From assembly GCA_945883235.1 (NCBI GenBank), contig CAMCXF010000002.1, positions 62,001 through 126,000 on the forward strand: a DNA stretch of 64,000 bases, read 5' to 3'. Positions 51,104 to 61,681 of the stretch are shown here, piece by piece (position 1 is the stretch's first letter; every line of letters begins with the position of its first letter). The notes beneath the pieces are model-generated. The model saw nothing but the letters and a program-made list of their open reading frames with translations, made no database searches and was not told the origin of the DNA. The position numbers and the translations under genes were made by a program. This DNA is from Phenylobacterium deserti (lineage in GTDB: Bacteria; Pseudomonadota; Alphaproteobacteria; Caulobacterales; Caulobacteraceae).

Positions 51104-52072
51104 CTAGAACCACTTGTTCCGGCGAAACGCGAAGAACAGGCCGGCGCAGATTGCCGTCACGACGCTCAGGACGACCAGATACCCGTAACGCCATTGAAGT
51201 TCCGGCATCACCTCGAAGTTCATGCCGTACAGGCCGAACACAGCGGTCGGCACGGCCAGGATCGCGGCACCGGCCGTCAGCCGGCGACTGACGTCATTCT
51301 GTCGCTGCTGCTCGAACAGGTTCGAAACCTCGAATACCGACGACAGCACGTCCCGCAGCCCCTCGATGGAGCTGGACACCCGGCGCAGATGATCGCCGAC
51401 GTCGCGGAAATAGGGCCGCACACTGGGGTCCATGAACGGCAGGTGCATATGCTCCAGCCGGGCGCAGACTTCCTCCATCGGGCCCAGCATGCGCCGGAAC
51501 CGGGTCAGGGACTGACGCAGGTTGAACAGGTGGGTGACATCCTCGCGGCTCAGGAAGGTGTCCAGCGCCCGGCGTTCGATGGCCAGCACATCTTCCTCGA
51601 TCTCGTCGACGATCGGCTGGTAGCCGTCCACGATGAAGTCGAGAATTGAATACAGCACATAGGCGATGCCGTGCCCCAGCATCGCGGGCGAGCTCTCCAG
51701 GTGCCGGCGCACCTCGGTATGCCCACGCTCGGAACCGCGCCGCAGGGTGATGATGTAGTTCTTGCAGAGAAAGGCACACGTCTCGCCGTAGACGATCTCC
51801 TCGTTCTCCAGCCTGGCGGTGCGGCAAACCACAAAGATCTGGTCGCCGTACGCGCTGACCTTGGGCAACGGGTGGTCGCAGAGCGCGTCCTCGACCGCCA
51901 GAGGGTGAAGACCGAAGCGGGCCTGAAGGATCGCAAGTTCATCAGGCGTCGCATCCACCACGCCGATCCAGGCGAACTGATGCGGTTGAACCGCCCGGTC
52001 CTCGATGTCGTGCAACCGCAAATGCCGCAGGCGGTGGCCCTCCGAATAGACCCTGGCGGCGGCGATCGGCAT
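51104..52072 (-). CDS. corA: CorA-family magnesium/divalent cation channel
   Basis: Membrane protein of 322 aa: a large cytoplasmic N-terminal domain (1-255; LAVEDALCDHPLPKVSAYGD, then long helices) and two C-terminal helices with the selectivity motif YGMNFEVMPE between them. The C-terminus FFAFRRNKWF is the basic end of CorA. Expected to work as a pentamer for Mg2+ uptake. The start at 52072 is the first good methionine. Confidence 0.92.
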   Translation of the reverse strand: MPIAAARVYSEGHRLRHLRLHDIEDRAVQPHQFAWIGVVDATPDELAILQARFGLHPLAVEDALCDHPLPKVSAYGDQIFVVCRTARLENEEIVYGETCAFLCKNYIITLRRGSERGHTEVRRHLESSPAMLGHGIAYVLYSILDFIVDGYQPIVDEIEEDVLAIERRALDTFLSREDVTHLFNLRQSLTRFRRMLGPMEEVCARLEHMHLPFMDPSVRPYFRDVGDHLRRVSSSIEGLRDVLSSVFEVSNLFEQQRQNDVSRRLTAGAAILAVPTAVFGLYGMNFEVMPELQWRYGYLVVLSVVTAICAGLFFAFRRNKWF

Positions 52073-52158
52073 TTGGTTCGGGTGTCCCTGGCTGGCGTCG
52101 ACAGTGTGGGGGCAATGGTGAAGCTAAGGCAACGGCTGGATTCGACAGAGATCGTGGC

Positions 52159-54504
52159 TCAGGTCGCTTTCTCAACGAAACTGTCGATGACCTTTTTCTC
52201 GCCGGCCTTGTCGAACGCCACGGTGAGCTTGTTGCCTTCGACGCCGCGCACCGTGCCGTAGCCGAACTTGATGTGGAACACCCGGTCGCCGCGGGCGTAG
52301 TCGCTGGCCGCAGACCCCGCCGAGGTGGCGACCAGACGGCCGTCGCCTTCAATCACCTGTTGCCGACCGGGATGGCTGCCCTTGTAGTTGGAGGCTTGGG
52401 CGCGGCGCCAGCCGGGAGAGGAATACCCAGTCCCGAATGAGGGCGTCTCGTCCCATCGCGAGCCGTGCTGCTGCATGCCGGGCCCTCCGCCGTAGTAGCC
52501 GGTTTCGGACGACGCCTCGACATTGGCCAGCGGCATCTCATCGACAAACCGGCTAGGCAGCTGGCTGGTCCAGCGGCCATAGACTTGGCGGTTGGCGGCG
52601 AAGGAAATCCGGGCCTCCTCGCGGGCCCGGGTGATGCCCACATAGGCGAGGCGCCGCTCCTCCTCGAGACCCTTTTCGCCGCTCTCGTCCATGCTGCGCT
52701 GGGAGGGGAAGACGCCTTCCTCCCAGCCCGGCAGGAACACCAGCGGGAACTCCAGCCCCTTGGCCGAGTGCAATGTCATGATCTGGACGGCGTCGGCCTG
52801 CGGACCGCGATCCAGATCCATCACCAGTGAGACGTGCTCCAGATAGGCCTGCAGGGTCTCGAAATTGGCCATCGACTGGACCAGTTCCTTCAGGTTCTCC
52901 AGACGGGTCTGGCTGGTAGGGTTTTTGTCGAGGCGTAGGGCATCAGTGTAGCCGCTCTCCTCCAGCACCTGTTCCATGATGCGGGCGTGCGCTGTGCGCT
53001 CGGCCTCTGCGCGCCAGCGGTCCAGATCGCGCAGGAAGTTGGACAGGCTGGTCCGGGTCCGCGCCGCCAGCTCGTCGGTGCGTACCAGTTCGCGCGCGGC
53101 GGTGGCGGCGGACACGCCGTTCAGCCGCGCCATCTGCAGCAGCTTCTGCACCGTAGTCTCGCCGATGCCGCGCTTGGGTACATTGACGATCCGTTCAAAG
53201 GCCAGATCGTCCTCATCCGAATTGATCAGCCGCAGATAGGCGTGCGCATCGCGGATTTCGGCGCGCTCGAAGAAGCGCGGGCCGCCCACCACCGTGTAGG
53301 GAATTTGCAGCATCACGAAGCGCTCTTCGAAGGCCCGCATCTGGAACGAGGCCCGGACCAGGATGGCAATGTCGCGGAACTTTCGCGGGTCCTTGTCGGT
53401 GGAACCCTTCTTCGCGCGTTCGATCTCGTCTGCGATCAGGCGGCTCTCGGCCTCGCCGTCCCAGACCCCGCGCACCACGACCTTCTCGCCGCCGTTCTGT
53501 TCGGTCCATAGCGTCTTGCCCAGCCGGCCCTTGTTGGCGGCGATGAGCCCAGAGGCGGCGGCTAGGATGTGGCTGGTTGAACGATAATTCCGTTCAAGGC
53601 GTACGACTTTCGCGCCCGGAAAATCTCGCTCGAACCGTAAAATGTTGTCCACCTCGGCCCCGCGCCAGCCATAGATCGACTGGTCGTCATCGCCGACGCA
53701 GCAGAGGTTCTGACTTTTCTGCGCCAGCAACCGCAGCCACAGGTACTGGGCGACATTGGTGTCCTGGTACTCGTCCACCAGCAGATAGCGGAACCGACCG
53801 TGGAACTCGGCCAGGATTTCGGGGTGCGTCGTGAAAATGGTCAGGTTGTGAAGCAGCAAGTCGCCGAAATCGCAGGCGTTCAGGGTGCGCAGCCGCTCCT
53901 GATAGAGCCGGTACATGGCCTGGCCCTTGTTGTTGGCGAAGTGGGCGTTCTCGGCCACCGGCAGCTGATCGGGCCGCCAGCCGCGGTTCTTCCAGTGGTC
54001 GATCAGCCCCGCCAGCGCCTTGGGCGTCCAGCGCTTGGTGTCGATGTTCTCGGCTTCCAGCACCTGTTTGATCAGCCGTTCCTGATCGTCGGTGTCGAGG
54101 ATCGTGTAGTTGGACTTCAGGCCCACCAACTCGGCGTGTCGCCGCAGGATCTGGGCGGCTACCGAGTGAAACGTGCCCAGCCAGCGCAGGCCCTCGGCTG
54201 AAGGCCCGATGATGGCGGCGATCCGCTCGCGCATTTCCCGCGCCGCCTTGTTTGTGAAGGTGACGACCAGCAGCTCCCACGGCCGGGCGCGGCCGGTCGC
54301 CAGGATGTGCGCCAGCCGCGTGGTCAGCACCTTGGTTTTGCCCGTACCCGCGCCGGCAAGCACCAGCACCGGCCCGTCGACAGCCTCGACGGCGGCGCGT
54401 TGTTCTGGGTTCAGGCCCGCGAAGTAGTCGGCAGGTCGTAGATCAGCGCGCGCGAGGTCGCTGATGCGCGGGGCGAGCAGGTCGGGGGATTCGGATGGCG
54501 ACAT
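52159..54504 (-). CDS. uvrD: UvrD/PcrA-type superfamily 1 DNA helicase
   Basis: Helicase of 781 aa for repair and replication. Q motif and Walker A (GLNPEQRAAVEAVDGPVLVL, GAGTGKTKVL), Ia TFTNKAAREMRERI, II LLVDEYQDTN, III GDDDQSIYGWRGAEV, IV ERNYRST, V TLHSAKGLEFPLVFLPGWEE, VI YVGITRAREEARIS. The C-terminal ~55 residues form a small Tudor-like domain (GDRVFHIKFGYGTVRGVEGN) as in PcrA/UvrD. UvrD and PcrA cannot be separated from the sequence alone. Confidence 0.92.
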   Translation of the reverse strand: MSPSESPDLLAPRISDLARADLRPADYFAGLNPEQRAAVEAVDGPVLVLAGAGTGKTKVLTTRLAHILATGRARPWELLVVTFTNKAAREMRERIAAIIGPSAEGLRWLGTFHSVAAQILRRHAELVGLKSNYTILDTDDQERLIKQVLEAENIDTKRWTPKALAGLIDHWKNRGWRPDQLPVAENAHFANNKGQAMYRLYQERLRTLNACDFGDLLLHNLTIFTTHPEILAEFHGRFRYLLVDEYQDTNVAQYLWLRLLAQKSQNLCCVGDDDQSIYGWRGAEVDNILRFERDFPGAKVVRLERNYRSTSHILAAASGLIAANKGRLGKTLWTEQNGGEKVVVRGVWDGEAESRLIADEIERAKKGSTDKDPRKFRDIAILVRASFQMRAFEERFVMLQIPYTVVGGPRFFERAEIRDAHAYLRLINSDEDDLAFERIVNVPKRGIGETTVQKLLQMARLNGVSAATAARELVRTDELAARTRTSLSNFLRDLDRWRAEAERTAHARIMEQVLEESGYTDALRLDKNPTSQTRLENLKELVQSMANFETLQAYLEHVSLVMDLDRGPQADAVQIMTLHSAKGLEFPLVFLPGWEEGVFPSQRSMDESGEKGLEEERRLAYVGITRAREEARISFAANRQVYGRWTSQLPSRFVDEMPLANVEASSETGYYGGGPGMQQHGSRWDETPSFGTGYSSPGWRRAQASNYKGSHPGRQQVIEGDGRLVATSAGSAASDYARGDRVFHIKFGYGTVRGVEGNKLTVAFDKAGEKKVIDSFVEKAT

Positions 54505-54547
54505 TGGAACATATGTAGCACGAACGTGGACGAGCTTAAGCGTTTGC

Positions 54548-54691
54548 CTTCCCTCCCTTAATGGGGAGGGCCAGACCGTGAAGCGGTCAGGGTGGGGCTG
54601 TGTGGATCAGACGCAATTCCCTCAGCCCCGTCGCGGCCTCCCCACCCTGCTCGCCGCTGGCGAGCTGTCCCTCCCCATTAAGGGAGGAAAG
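54548..54691. repeat. Palindromic element (~144 bp), MITE-like
   Basis: Outer arms CTTCCCTCCCTTAATGGGGA+GGG (54548-54570) and the reverse complement (54669-54691) with one mismatch; an inner pair around CAGGGTGGGGC (54588-54598) and CCCCACCCTG (54640-54649). Each outer arm also folds on itself. No nuclease gene is inside or adjacent. It overlaps the 3' end of the ribbon-helix-helix gene. Confidence 0.75.
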
Positions 54692-54890
54692 CATAACCCA
54701 GCGCCGCCACCCGGCACGCAGACGCCAGGGCCCGTTCACCACGGCTTCGGTCGATGGTCAGGATCAACCCCGCGAGGCTGGATCCCCGCGCCGCCGCCAT
54801 CGCCTCCAGCACCGCCCAGAACTCGGGCTCCAGCGCGATGGAGGTGGCGTGGCCGGCGAGGAGGACGGAGCGCTTTTTCAGTGCGGGCAT
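54678..54890 (-). CDS. Ribbon-helix-helix domain protein
   Basis: Protein of 70 aa matching the RHH_4 pattern: KRSVLLAGHATSIALEPEFW, then LEAMAAARGSSLAGLILTID and SACRVAALGYA. Such proteins are small DNA-binding repressors; partner unknown. The same frame is open for 310 codons upstream across the COQ4 gene, but only from MPALKK does it look like a real family. The last few codons are encoded by the palindromic element's right arm. It diverges from coq4, 105 bases away. Confidence 0.8.
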   Translation of the reverse strand: MPALKKRSVLLAGHATSIALEPEFWAVLEAMAAARGSSLAGLILTIDRSRGERALASACRVAALGYAFLP

Positions 54891-54995
54891 GGAGCTTCTG
54901 TTTACCCCCTTTCTGGTAAACGCAAATCGCGTCTTGAATAAAGATGACGGGGCGTCATCTTTGTGGGCAGTTGCTCGACCCAGGGATTGTGACCG

Positions 54996-55757
54996 ATGGC
55001 CATGACCGCAGACGCTGCCGACTTCCGCGCTGAACCTAAACCCCACGCTCCCCGGCTGGAGTGGGGCGCTGCCTGGCGCGCCCTGCAGCGGCTGCTGAAA
55101 GACAAGGAAGACACACTCGCTGTGTTTGAAATCATGCGCGCCTTGAGCGGAAATTCCATCGCCAAGGGCTATCAGCGCTTGCTGGACACGCCTGGCGGCG
55201 GCCGCATCGCCTACGAGCGCCAGGAGTTCGCCGGGAAGCTGATGGACGACGCCTGGCTCGACAGCCTTCCGACTGGCAGCGTCGGGGCCGCCTATCGGGA
55301 GTTCATCCGCAGCGAACAACTCTCCGCCGATGGCTTGGTGGAGATCAGCCGCGATGGTGGTGAGCAAATCGACGAACCGCATCCCTACGCCTGGTTCGGT
55401 CGCCGCACGCGCGATGTGCACGACATCTGGCACATCCTGTCGGGTTATCACCGCGATGCCTTGGGCGAGGCCTCTCTGGTGGCCTTCTCCTACGCTCAGA
55501 CCCGCAGCCTCGGTTGGGCCTTCATCGCCTTCGGTGCCGCCTCGACTGCGCGTAGGTCCGAGTACCCGATGGTGAAGGCCATCTGGCAGGGCTATCAGCG
55601 CGGCAAGGCGGCCGCCTGGCTGCTGGGTCAGGACTATGAGCGTCTGATGTCGGAGCCGCTGGAGGCGGCGCGCCGCCGCCTGGGCATCACCCCTGCCACG
55701 ATCTATGACGCGATCCCCGCCGACATCCGTGACGGTGCGGTGGCGCTCGCCGCTTGA
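54996..55757 (+). CDS. coq4: COQ4-family ubiquinone biosynthesis protein
   Basis: Protein of 253 aa matching COQ4. The metal-binding pattern is in RDVHDIWHILSGYHRDALGE: H-D-x-x-H with the distal Glu. RALSGNSIAKGYQRLLDTPG and FAGKLMDDAWLDSLPTGSVG are further conserved blocks. COQ4 acts on the ubiquinone head group (oxidative decarboxylation in recent work). Start 54996 or 55002. Confidence 0.88.
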   Translation: MAMTADAADFRAEPKPHAPRLEWGAAWRALQRLLKDKEDTLAVFEIMRALSGNSIAKGYQRLLDTPGGGRIAYERQEFAGKLMDDAWLDSLPTGSVGAAYREFIRSEQLSADGLVEISRDGGEQIDEPHPYAWFGRRTRDVHDIWHILSGYHRDALGEASLVAFSYAQTRSLGWAFIAFGAASTARRSEYPMVKAIWQGYQRGKAAAWLLGQDYERLMSEPLEAARRRLGITPATIYDAIPADIRDGAVALAA

Positions 55758-55773
55758 CGACAGGCCACAGCTG

Positions 55774-55950
55774 TCAGTCGACCAGCTTCTTCCCGGAAAG
55801 GTCCGCTTGCGCCCTCGCGGATTCAAGTTTGGCGGCCAGGGTCTCGGCCTTGGATTGGCCGAACCGAATACGGTTCTGCGCCGCCTGAGCCTTGGTCTCG
55901 GCGCGCGTTCTGACCTTCCTGGCCCTGTTGAGATTGATCAGTTCGGCCAT
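55774..55950 (-). CDS. DUF4169 family small protein
   Basis: Protein of 58 aa: MAELINLNRARKVRTRAETK and AAQNRIRFGQSKAETLAAKL match the short basic DUF4169 family of alphaproteobacteria; function unknown. The start at 55950 matches the family start and has GAGGGAG ten bases upstream. Confidence 0.85.
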   Translation of the reverse strand: MAELINLNRARKVRTRAETKAQAAQNRIRFGQSKAETLAAKLESARAQADLSGKKLVD

Positions 55951-56086
55951 TCCCGGGGGCTCCCTCAGCTCAGTGTGCCGGAGTCGCCGCGTGAATCCTA
56001 TCCTCGCCAGTGTGGCCATCATGGCCGCGGCCTATCCTAGAATGTATGGGCGTCCGTCGCCGATAGCCGCGCCCTGACAGCAGGGT

Positions 56087-56482
56087 CTAGGCCTTGGCCC
56101 GGTGATAGGTCAGGGCGAGCGCGATAAGGTGCCTCAGCGCGGCCTCAGGCGGCGGCGATCCCGTCGAGAAGATCACCGCGCGTTGGCCTTCGAACTGAAA
56201 GGTGTCTGGATAGAGCAGACGGTAGCTGTCCAGGAGGGTTGTCTTGCAGTTGACGAACATCGCATAGCGATCCGGTGACCCCTTGATCGCATCGATGCGG
56301 ATGGTCGTGCCGGTTCGCGGCCGTGCGGTCAGATACGCCGGCTGCCCCCACTTCAGGGTTTCGACGATCTTGCCGACATCTGCACCAGCCGCCGTCTCCA
56401 GGATCAATCGGCGCAATTCCAAAAGCCCGGTGCGCAGGGCCGGCGGATAAGCGTCGAAGACCGCACCGACGTCAGAGACCAT
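56087..56482 (-). CDS. DUF1801 domain protein
   Basis: Protein of 131 aa in the DUF1801/YdhG-like fold: VFDAYPPALRTGLLELRRLI, IVETLKWGQPAYLT, DRYAMFVNCKTTLLDSYR, YPDTFQFEGQRAVIF and ALRHLIALALTYHR. It resembles the fold that binds small molecules in frataxin/YdhG relatives; function unknown. Confidence 0.82.
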   Translation of the reverse strand: MVSDVGAVFDAYPPALRTGLLELRRLILETAAGADVGKIVETLKWGQPAYLTARPRTGTTIRIDAIKGSPDRYAMFVNCKTTLLDSYRLLYPDTFQFEGQRAVIFSTGSPPPEAALRHLIALALTYHRAKA

Positions 56483-56535
56483 CGCAACCTTCTCTGTGTC
56501 CGCTGGTTAACCCGTCCCCAGTCCAGGAGATCATC

Positions 56536-56772
56536 ATGATCCACGAATCAAAAATACTCGAACACATGGAAGTCATAGGTTCTGATGGCGGACATGTCGG
56601 CAAAGTTGACCGCGTGATTGCCGGCGATATCGAACTGGCCAAGTTCGATTTCGGAGCAGGCTTGAAGCACCACCTCATCCCGATGATTTGGGCGAGCGAA
56701 ATCCTGGACAACAAGATTTGTCTGAGCCTGACCAAGGATGCCGCAAAGGCCGCCTGGCACGAAAAGGTCTAA
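56536..56772 (+). CDS. DUF2171 domain protein
   Basis: Protein of 78 aa: MEVIGSDGGHVGKVDRVIAG, IELAKFDFGAGLKHHLIPM and KICLSLTKDAAKAAW match the DUF2171 (PRC-barrel-like) family. Small, cytoplasmic, often stress-linked in relatives. The start at 56536 has GGAG nine bases upstream. Confidence 0.85.
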   Translation: MIHESKILEHMEVIGSDGGHVGKVDRVIAGDIELAKFDFGAGLKHHLIPMIWASEILDNKICLSLTKDAAKAAWHEKV

Positions 56773-56813
56773 GCCGACCTGAAGGGCGGCGCCTGTCGCG
56801 CCGCCCTGGTTCG

Positions 56814-58865
<2,052 letters not shown>

Positions 58866-58925
58866 GCCGAAGCGCAGCATGGATATTGCCGCAAGGGTCG
58901 AAATCTACCCGTCCGACGCAACAAG

Positions 58926-58955
58926 CTTGCCCCACATCCCCCTTTTCGATACATA
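58926..58955 (+). promoter_or_regulatory. Possible promoter for leuL-leuA
   Basis: TTGCCC (58926-58931), 18-base spacer, TACATA (58950-58955). The expected transcription start is about at the AUG of the leader peptide (58963), giving a leaderless mRNA. Confidence 0.4.
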
Positions 58956-58962
58956 GCTACCC

Positions 58963-59031
58963 ATGCGCACGCGGCTCCACAGCCTGCTTCTTCTCTCGCT
59001 GGGGCTTAGCCGCCCCTGGGCGCCTCTCTAG
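58963..59031 (+). CDS. leuL: Leucine-rich attenuator leader peptide
   Basis: ATG at 58963 opens a 22-codon frame, peptide MRTRLHSLLLLSLGLSRP then WAPL, with 8 leucines, four consecutive (residues 8-11). It stops 85 bases before leuA. Hairpin candidates overlap and follow it: GGGGC/GCCCC at 59002-59016 and GGGG...CCCC at 59062-59083. A leucine-codon run before the first gene of leucine synthesis is the hallmark of transcription attenuation. No ribosome-binding site is visible, consistent with leaderless translation. Confidence 0.75.
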   Translation: MRTRLHSLLLLSLGLSRPWAPL

Positions 59032-59115
59032 GCACGCGCATGTTCGCGGCCGGGCGAGCCAGGGGTTCGAAGACCTCCGCCCCATGAACAACACCGCGAA
59101 GAGATTTCAAGTCCC

Positions 59116-60693
59116 ATGACCGACCCTGTATCTGATGCCGCCCCGGCACCGTCCGACCGCGTCATTGTCTTTGACACCACCATGCGCGACGGCGAGCAGT
59201 CGCCTGGTGCCTCAATGAGCCACGACGAAAAGCTCGAACTGGCCAAAATCCTTGAGGACATGAAGGTCGACGTCATCGAGGCGGGCTTCCCGATTGCCTC
59301 CAACGGCGACTTCGAGGCCGTCCGCGCCATTTCCGGCATCATCACCGAGAGCGTGGTTTGCGGCCTTGCCCGCGCCGGGATGGCCGATATCGAGCGCTGC
59401 GCCGAGGCGATCAGAAAGGCCAAGCGCGGCCGTATCCATACCTTCCTGTCCACCAGCCCCAGCCACCGCGACCACATCCTGCACGCCAGCCAGGAAGACA
59501 TCTTGGAGATGATCACCAAGTCGGTGACCCATGCGCGCAACCTGTGCGGCGATGTGGAATGGTCCGCCCAGGACGCCACCCGCACCGAGCCGGACTTCCT
59601 GCGCCGCTGTGTGGACGTCGCCATCAAGGCGGGGGCCGGGACCATCAACCTGCCTGACACCGTCGGCTACAGCTATCCATCCGAATATGGCGACATGTTT
59701 CGCGACATCATCGAGAACGTCGAGAATGCCGACACGGTGATCTTGTCCACCCACTGCCACAATGACCTTGGTCTGGCGGTTGCCAACAGCCTGGCCGGTG
59801 TTCAGGGCGGAGCTCGGCAGGTCGAGGTGGCCATGAACGGCATCGGCGAGCGGGCGGGCAATGCGGCGCTGGAAGAAATCGTCATGGCGCTGAAAGTTCG
59901 CGGTGACCATCTGCGCTACCACACCGGCATCGAGACCCAGCACATCACCCGGGCCAGCCGCTATGTTTCGGCGATTACCGGCTTTCCGGTTCAGTTCAAC
60001 AAGGCGATCGTCGGCAAGAATGCCTTCGCCCACGAGAGCGGCATCCATCAGGACGGCATGCTCAAGGATCGGGGCACCTACGAGATCATGCAGCCCGAGG
60101 ATGTGGGGCAGGGCGGCTCCAACCTGGTGATGGGCAAGCACGCCGGTCGCGCCGGATTCCGCGAAAAGCTGCGCACCCTGGGCTACGAGCTGGGCCAGAA
60201 CGCGCTGAACGAGGCCTTCCAGCGCTTCAAGGACCTGGCCGACAAAAAGAAACATGTGTTCGACGACGACATCGTGGCCCTGGTGGACGACGCCCTGGCC
60301 AGCGGTGCCGACCGCGTTCAGGTCAAGCACCTGCGCGTCATCGCCGGCACCGAGGGGCCGCAGCAGGCCTTCCTGACGGTTACCATCGAGGGCGAGGAGA
60401 AATCCGCCAACGCCACTGGCGACGGTCCGGTGGATGCCGTGTTTAACGCCATTCACGCGGTGATCCCGCACACCGCCATCCTGCGCCTCTTCCAGGTGCA
60501 CGCGGTGACCGAGGGCACAGACGCCCAGGCCCAGGTCTCGGTCCGCCTCGAGGACGATGGCCGCATCGCCACGGGGCAGGCCGCCGACACCGACACGCTG
60601 ACCGCCTCGGCCAAGGCCTACATCAACGCGCTCAACAACCTCTTCGCGCGCAAGGAAAAGACCGCCCCCGGCAAGGTCGCCAGCGGGTTCTGA
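59116..60693 (+). CDS. leuA: 2-isopropylmalate synthase
   Basis: Enzyme of 525 aa condensing acetyl-CoA and 2-oxoisovalerate, first step of leucine synthesis. DTTMRDGEQSPGASM at the N-terminus, STHCHNDLGLAVANSLAGV (metal His), NGIGERAGNAALEEIVMALK and GKNAFAHESGIHQDGMLKDR are diagnostic. The C-terminal LeuA dimer/allosteric domain (~395-520) mediates leucine feedback in relatives. The ATG follows the leader region 58963-59115. Confidence 0.95.
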   Translation: MTDPVSDAAPAPSDRVIVFDTTMRDGEQSPGASMSHDEKLELAKILEDMKVDVIEAGFPIASNGDFEAVRAISGIITESVVCGLARAGMADIERCAEAIRKAKRGRIHTFLSTSPSHRDHILHASQEDILEMITKSVTHARNLCGDVEWSAQDATRTEPDFLRRCVDVAIKAGAGTINLPDTVGYSYPSEYGDMFRDIIENVENADTVILSTHCHNDLGLAVANSLAGVQGGARQVEVAMNGIGERAGNAALEEIVMALKVRGDHLRYHTGIETQHITRASRYVSAITGFPVQFNKAIVGKNAFAHESGIHQDGMLKDRGTYEIMQPEDVGQGGSNLVMGKHAGRAGFREKLRTLGYELGQNALNEAFQRFKDLADKKKHVFDDDIVALVDDALASGADRVQVKHLRVIAGTEGPQQAFLTVTIEGEEKSANATGDGPVDAVFNAIHAVIPHTAILRLFQVHAVTEGTDAQAQVSVRLEDDGRIATGQAADTDTLTASAKAYINALNNLFARKEKTAPGKVASGF

Positions 60694-60703
60694 ACCGCAC
60701 CCG

Positions 60704-61585
60704 ATGCTCTGGATCATCCTCGCCGCCGCCGCCGCGCCCTTGCAGGTGGCGCGTAACGCCATGCAGCGCGGGCTGGTCGGTGACGCCGGTCCGTGGGGTG
60801 CCACGCTGGTGCGCTTCCTGTTCGGCTTGCCCTTCTCGAGCGCAATCTTCGGGGTGATGTCGCTCCTGACCCCTGATGCGGCGCCCGACCCCTCGGCGCG
60901 GTTCTGGATTGCCGTCGTGCTGGGTGCGATCAGTCAGGTTGCGGCGACCGGTGCACTGCTGATGGCCATGCGCAGCTCCGGTTTTGCGGTGGCGATCATG
61001 CTGCAGCAGTCTTCCCTGCCGATCGCCGCCGTACTGGGATGGGTTGTGCTCGGCGATGCGCTGGGTGCACCGGCCTGGTCTGGCGTCGCGATAGGGACCC
61101 TCGGATTGCTCGTGCTGTCGTGGCCGAGACAGGGGCAGGCCAGGGCGGATCTGCCCGGCGGTTTGATGGGGCTGGCTGCCGGGGCCAGTTTTGGCATCGC
61201 TTTCAATGCCTACCGCCAGGCCGGCCAGGCGTTTGACGCCGGCCACCCGCTCTATTCGGCCTCGGCCGCGCTGGTGGCGGCCCAGGTCATGCAGTCGGTG
61301 GTGCTGACATTGATCCTCGCCGTGACCAGCCCCGGGGCGTTGAAAGCTGTGGCCGGTTCCTGGCGCACGTCATTGGCGGCGGGGTTCTTCGGGTCCGCTG
61401 CGTCGGCTTGCTGGTTCGGGGCCCTGGCTCTGGCACCCGCCGCCCCGGTTCGGGCCGTCGGCTTGATCGAGGGACCGATCGCCGCCGCCGTAGGTCGCCG
61501 TCTGTTCAAGGAACACCTGAGCCCACGCCAGTGGATCGGCGGCGGCCTGACGGCGTTGGGGGTTCTTTTGACGGTTCTGGGTTAG
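60704..61585 (+). CDS. DMT superfamily (EamA) transporter
   Basis: Membrane protein of 293 aa with about ten helices in two EamA repeats: RNAMQRGLVGDAGPWGATLV, QVAATGALLMAMRSSGFAVA, then LIEGPIAAAVGRRLFKEHLS in the second repeat. Its start is 10 bases after the leuA stop, so it may be cotranscribed with leuA. An amino-acid or keto-acid exporter role is possible but unproven. Confidence 0.85.
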   Translation: MLWIILAAAAAPLQVARNAMQRGLVGDAGPWGATLVRFLFGLPFSSAIFGVMSLLTPDAAPDPSARFWIAVVLGAISQVAATGALLMAMRSSGFAVAIMLQQSSLPIAAVLGWVVLGDALGAPAWSGVAIGTLGLLVLSWPRQGQARADLPGGLMGLAAGASFGIAFNAYRQAGQAFDAGHPLYSASAALVAAQVMQSVVLTLILAVTSPGALKAVAGSWRTSLAAGFFGSAASACWFGALALAPAAPVRAVGLIEGPIAAAVGRRLFKEHLSPRQWIGGGLTALGVLLTVLG

Positions 61586-61681
61586 GCGCAAACGGCCTAT
61601 TCCGCGGCAAGGGTTCACCTGACCCTGCAGCCGATCTACATATCGGGTCCCGACCAAAGCCAGATTGCGCAAGGAACTCCG

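Noticed and set aside
54891-55826. N-terminal extension of the ribbon-helix-helix gene across coq4
   Set aside because: Only the last 70 codons match a family; the rest is antisense to the clear COQ4 gene.
59212-60804. A 530-codon - strand open frame opposite leuA
   Set aside because: Shadow of leuA; no domain or start context.
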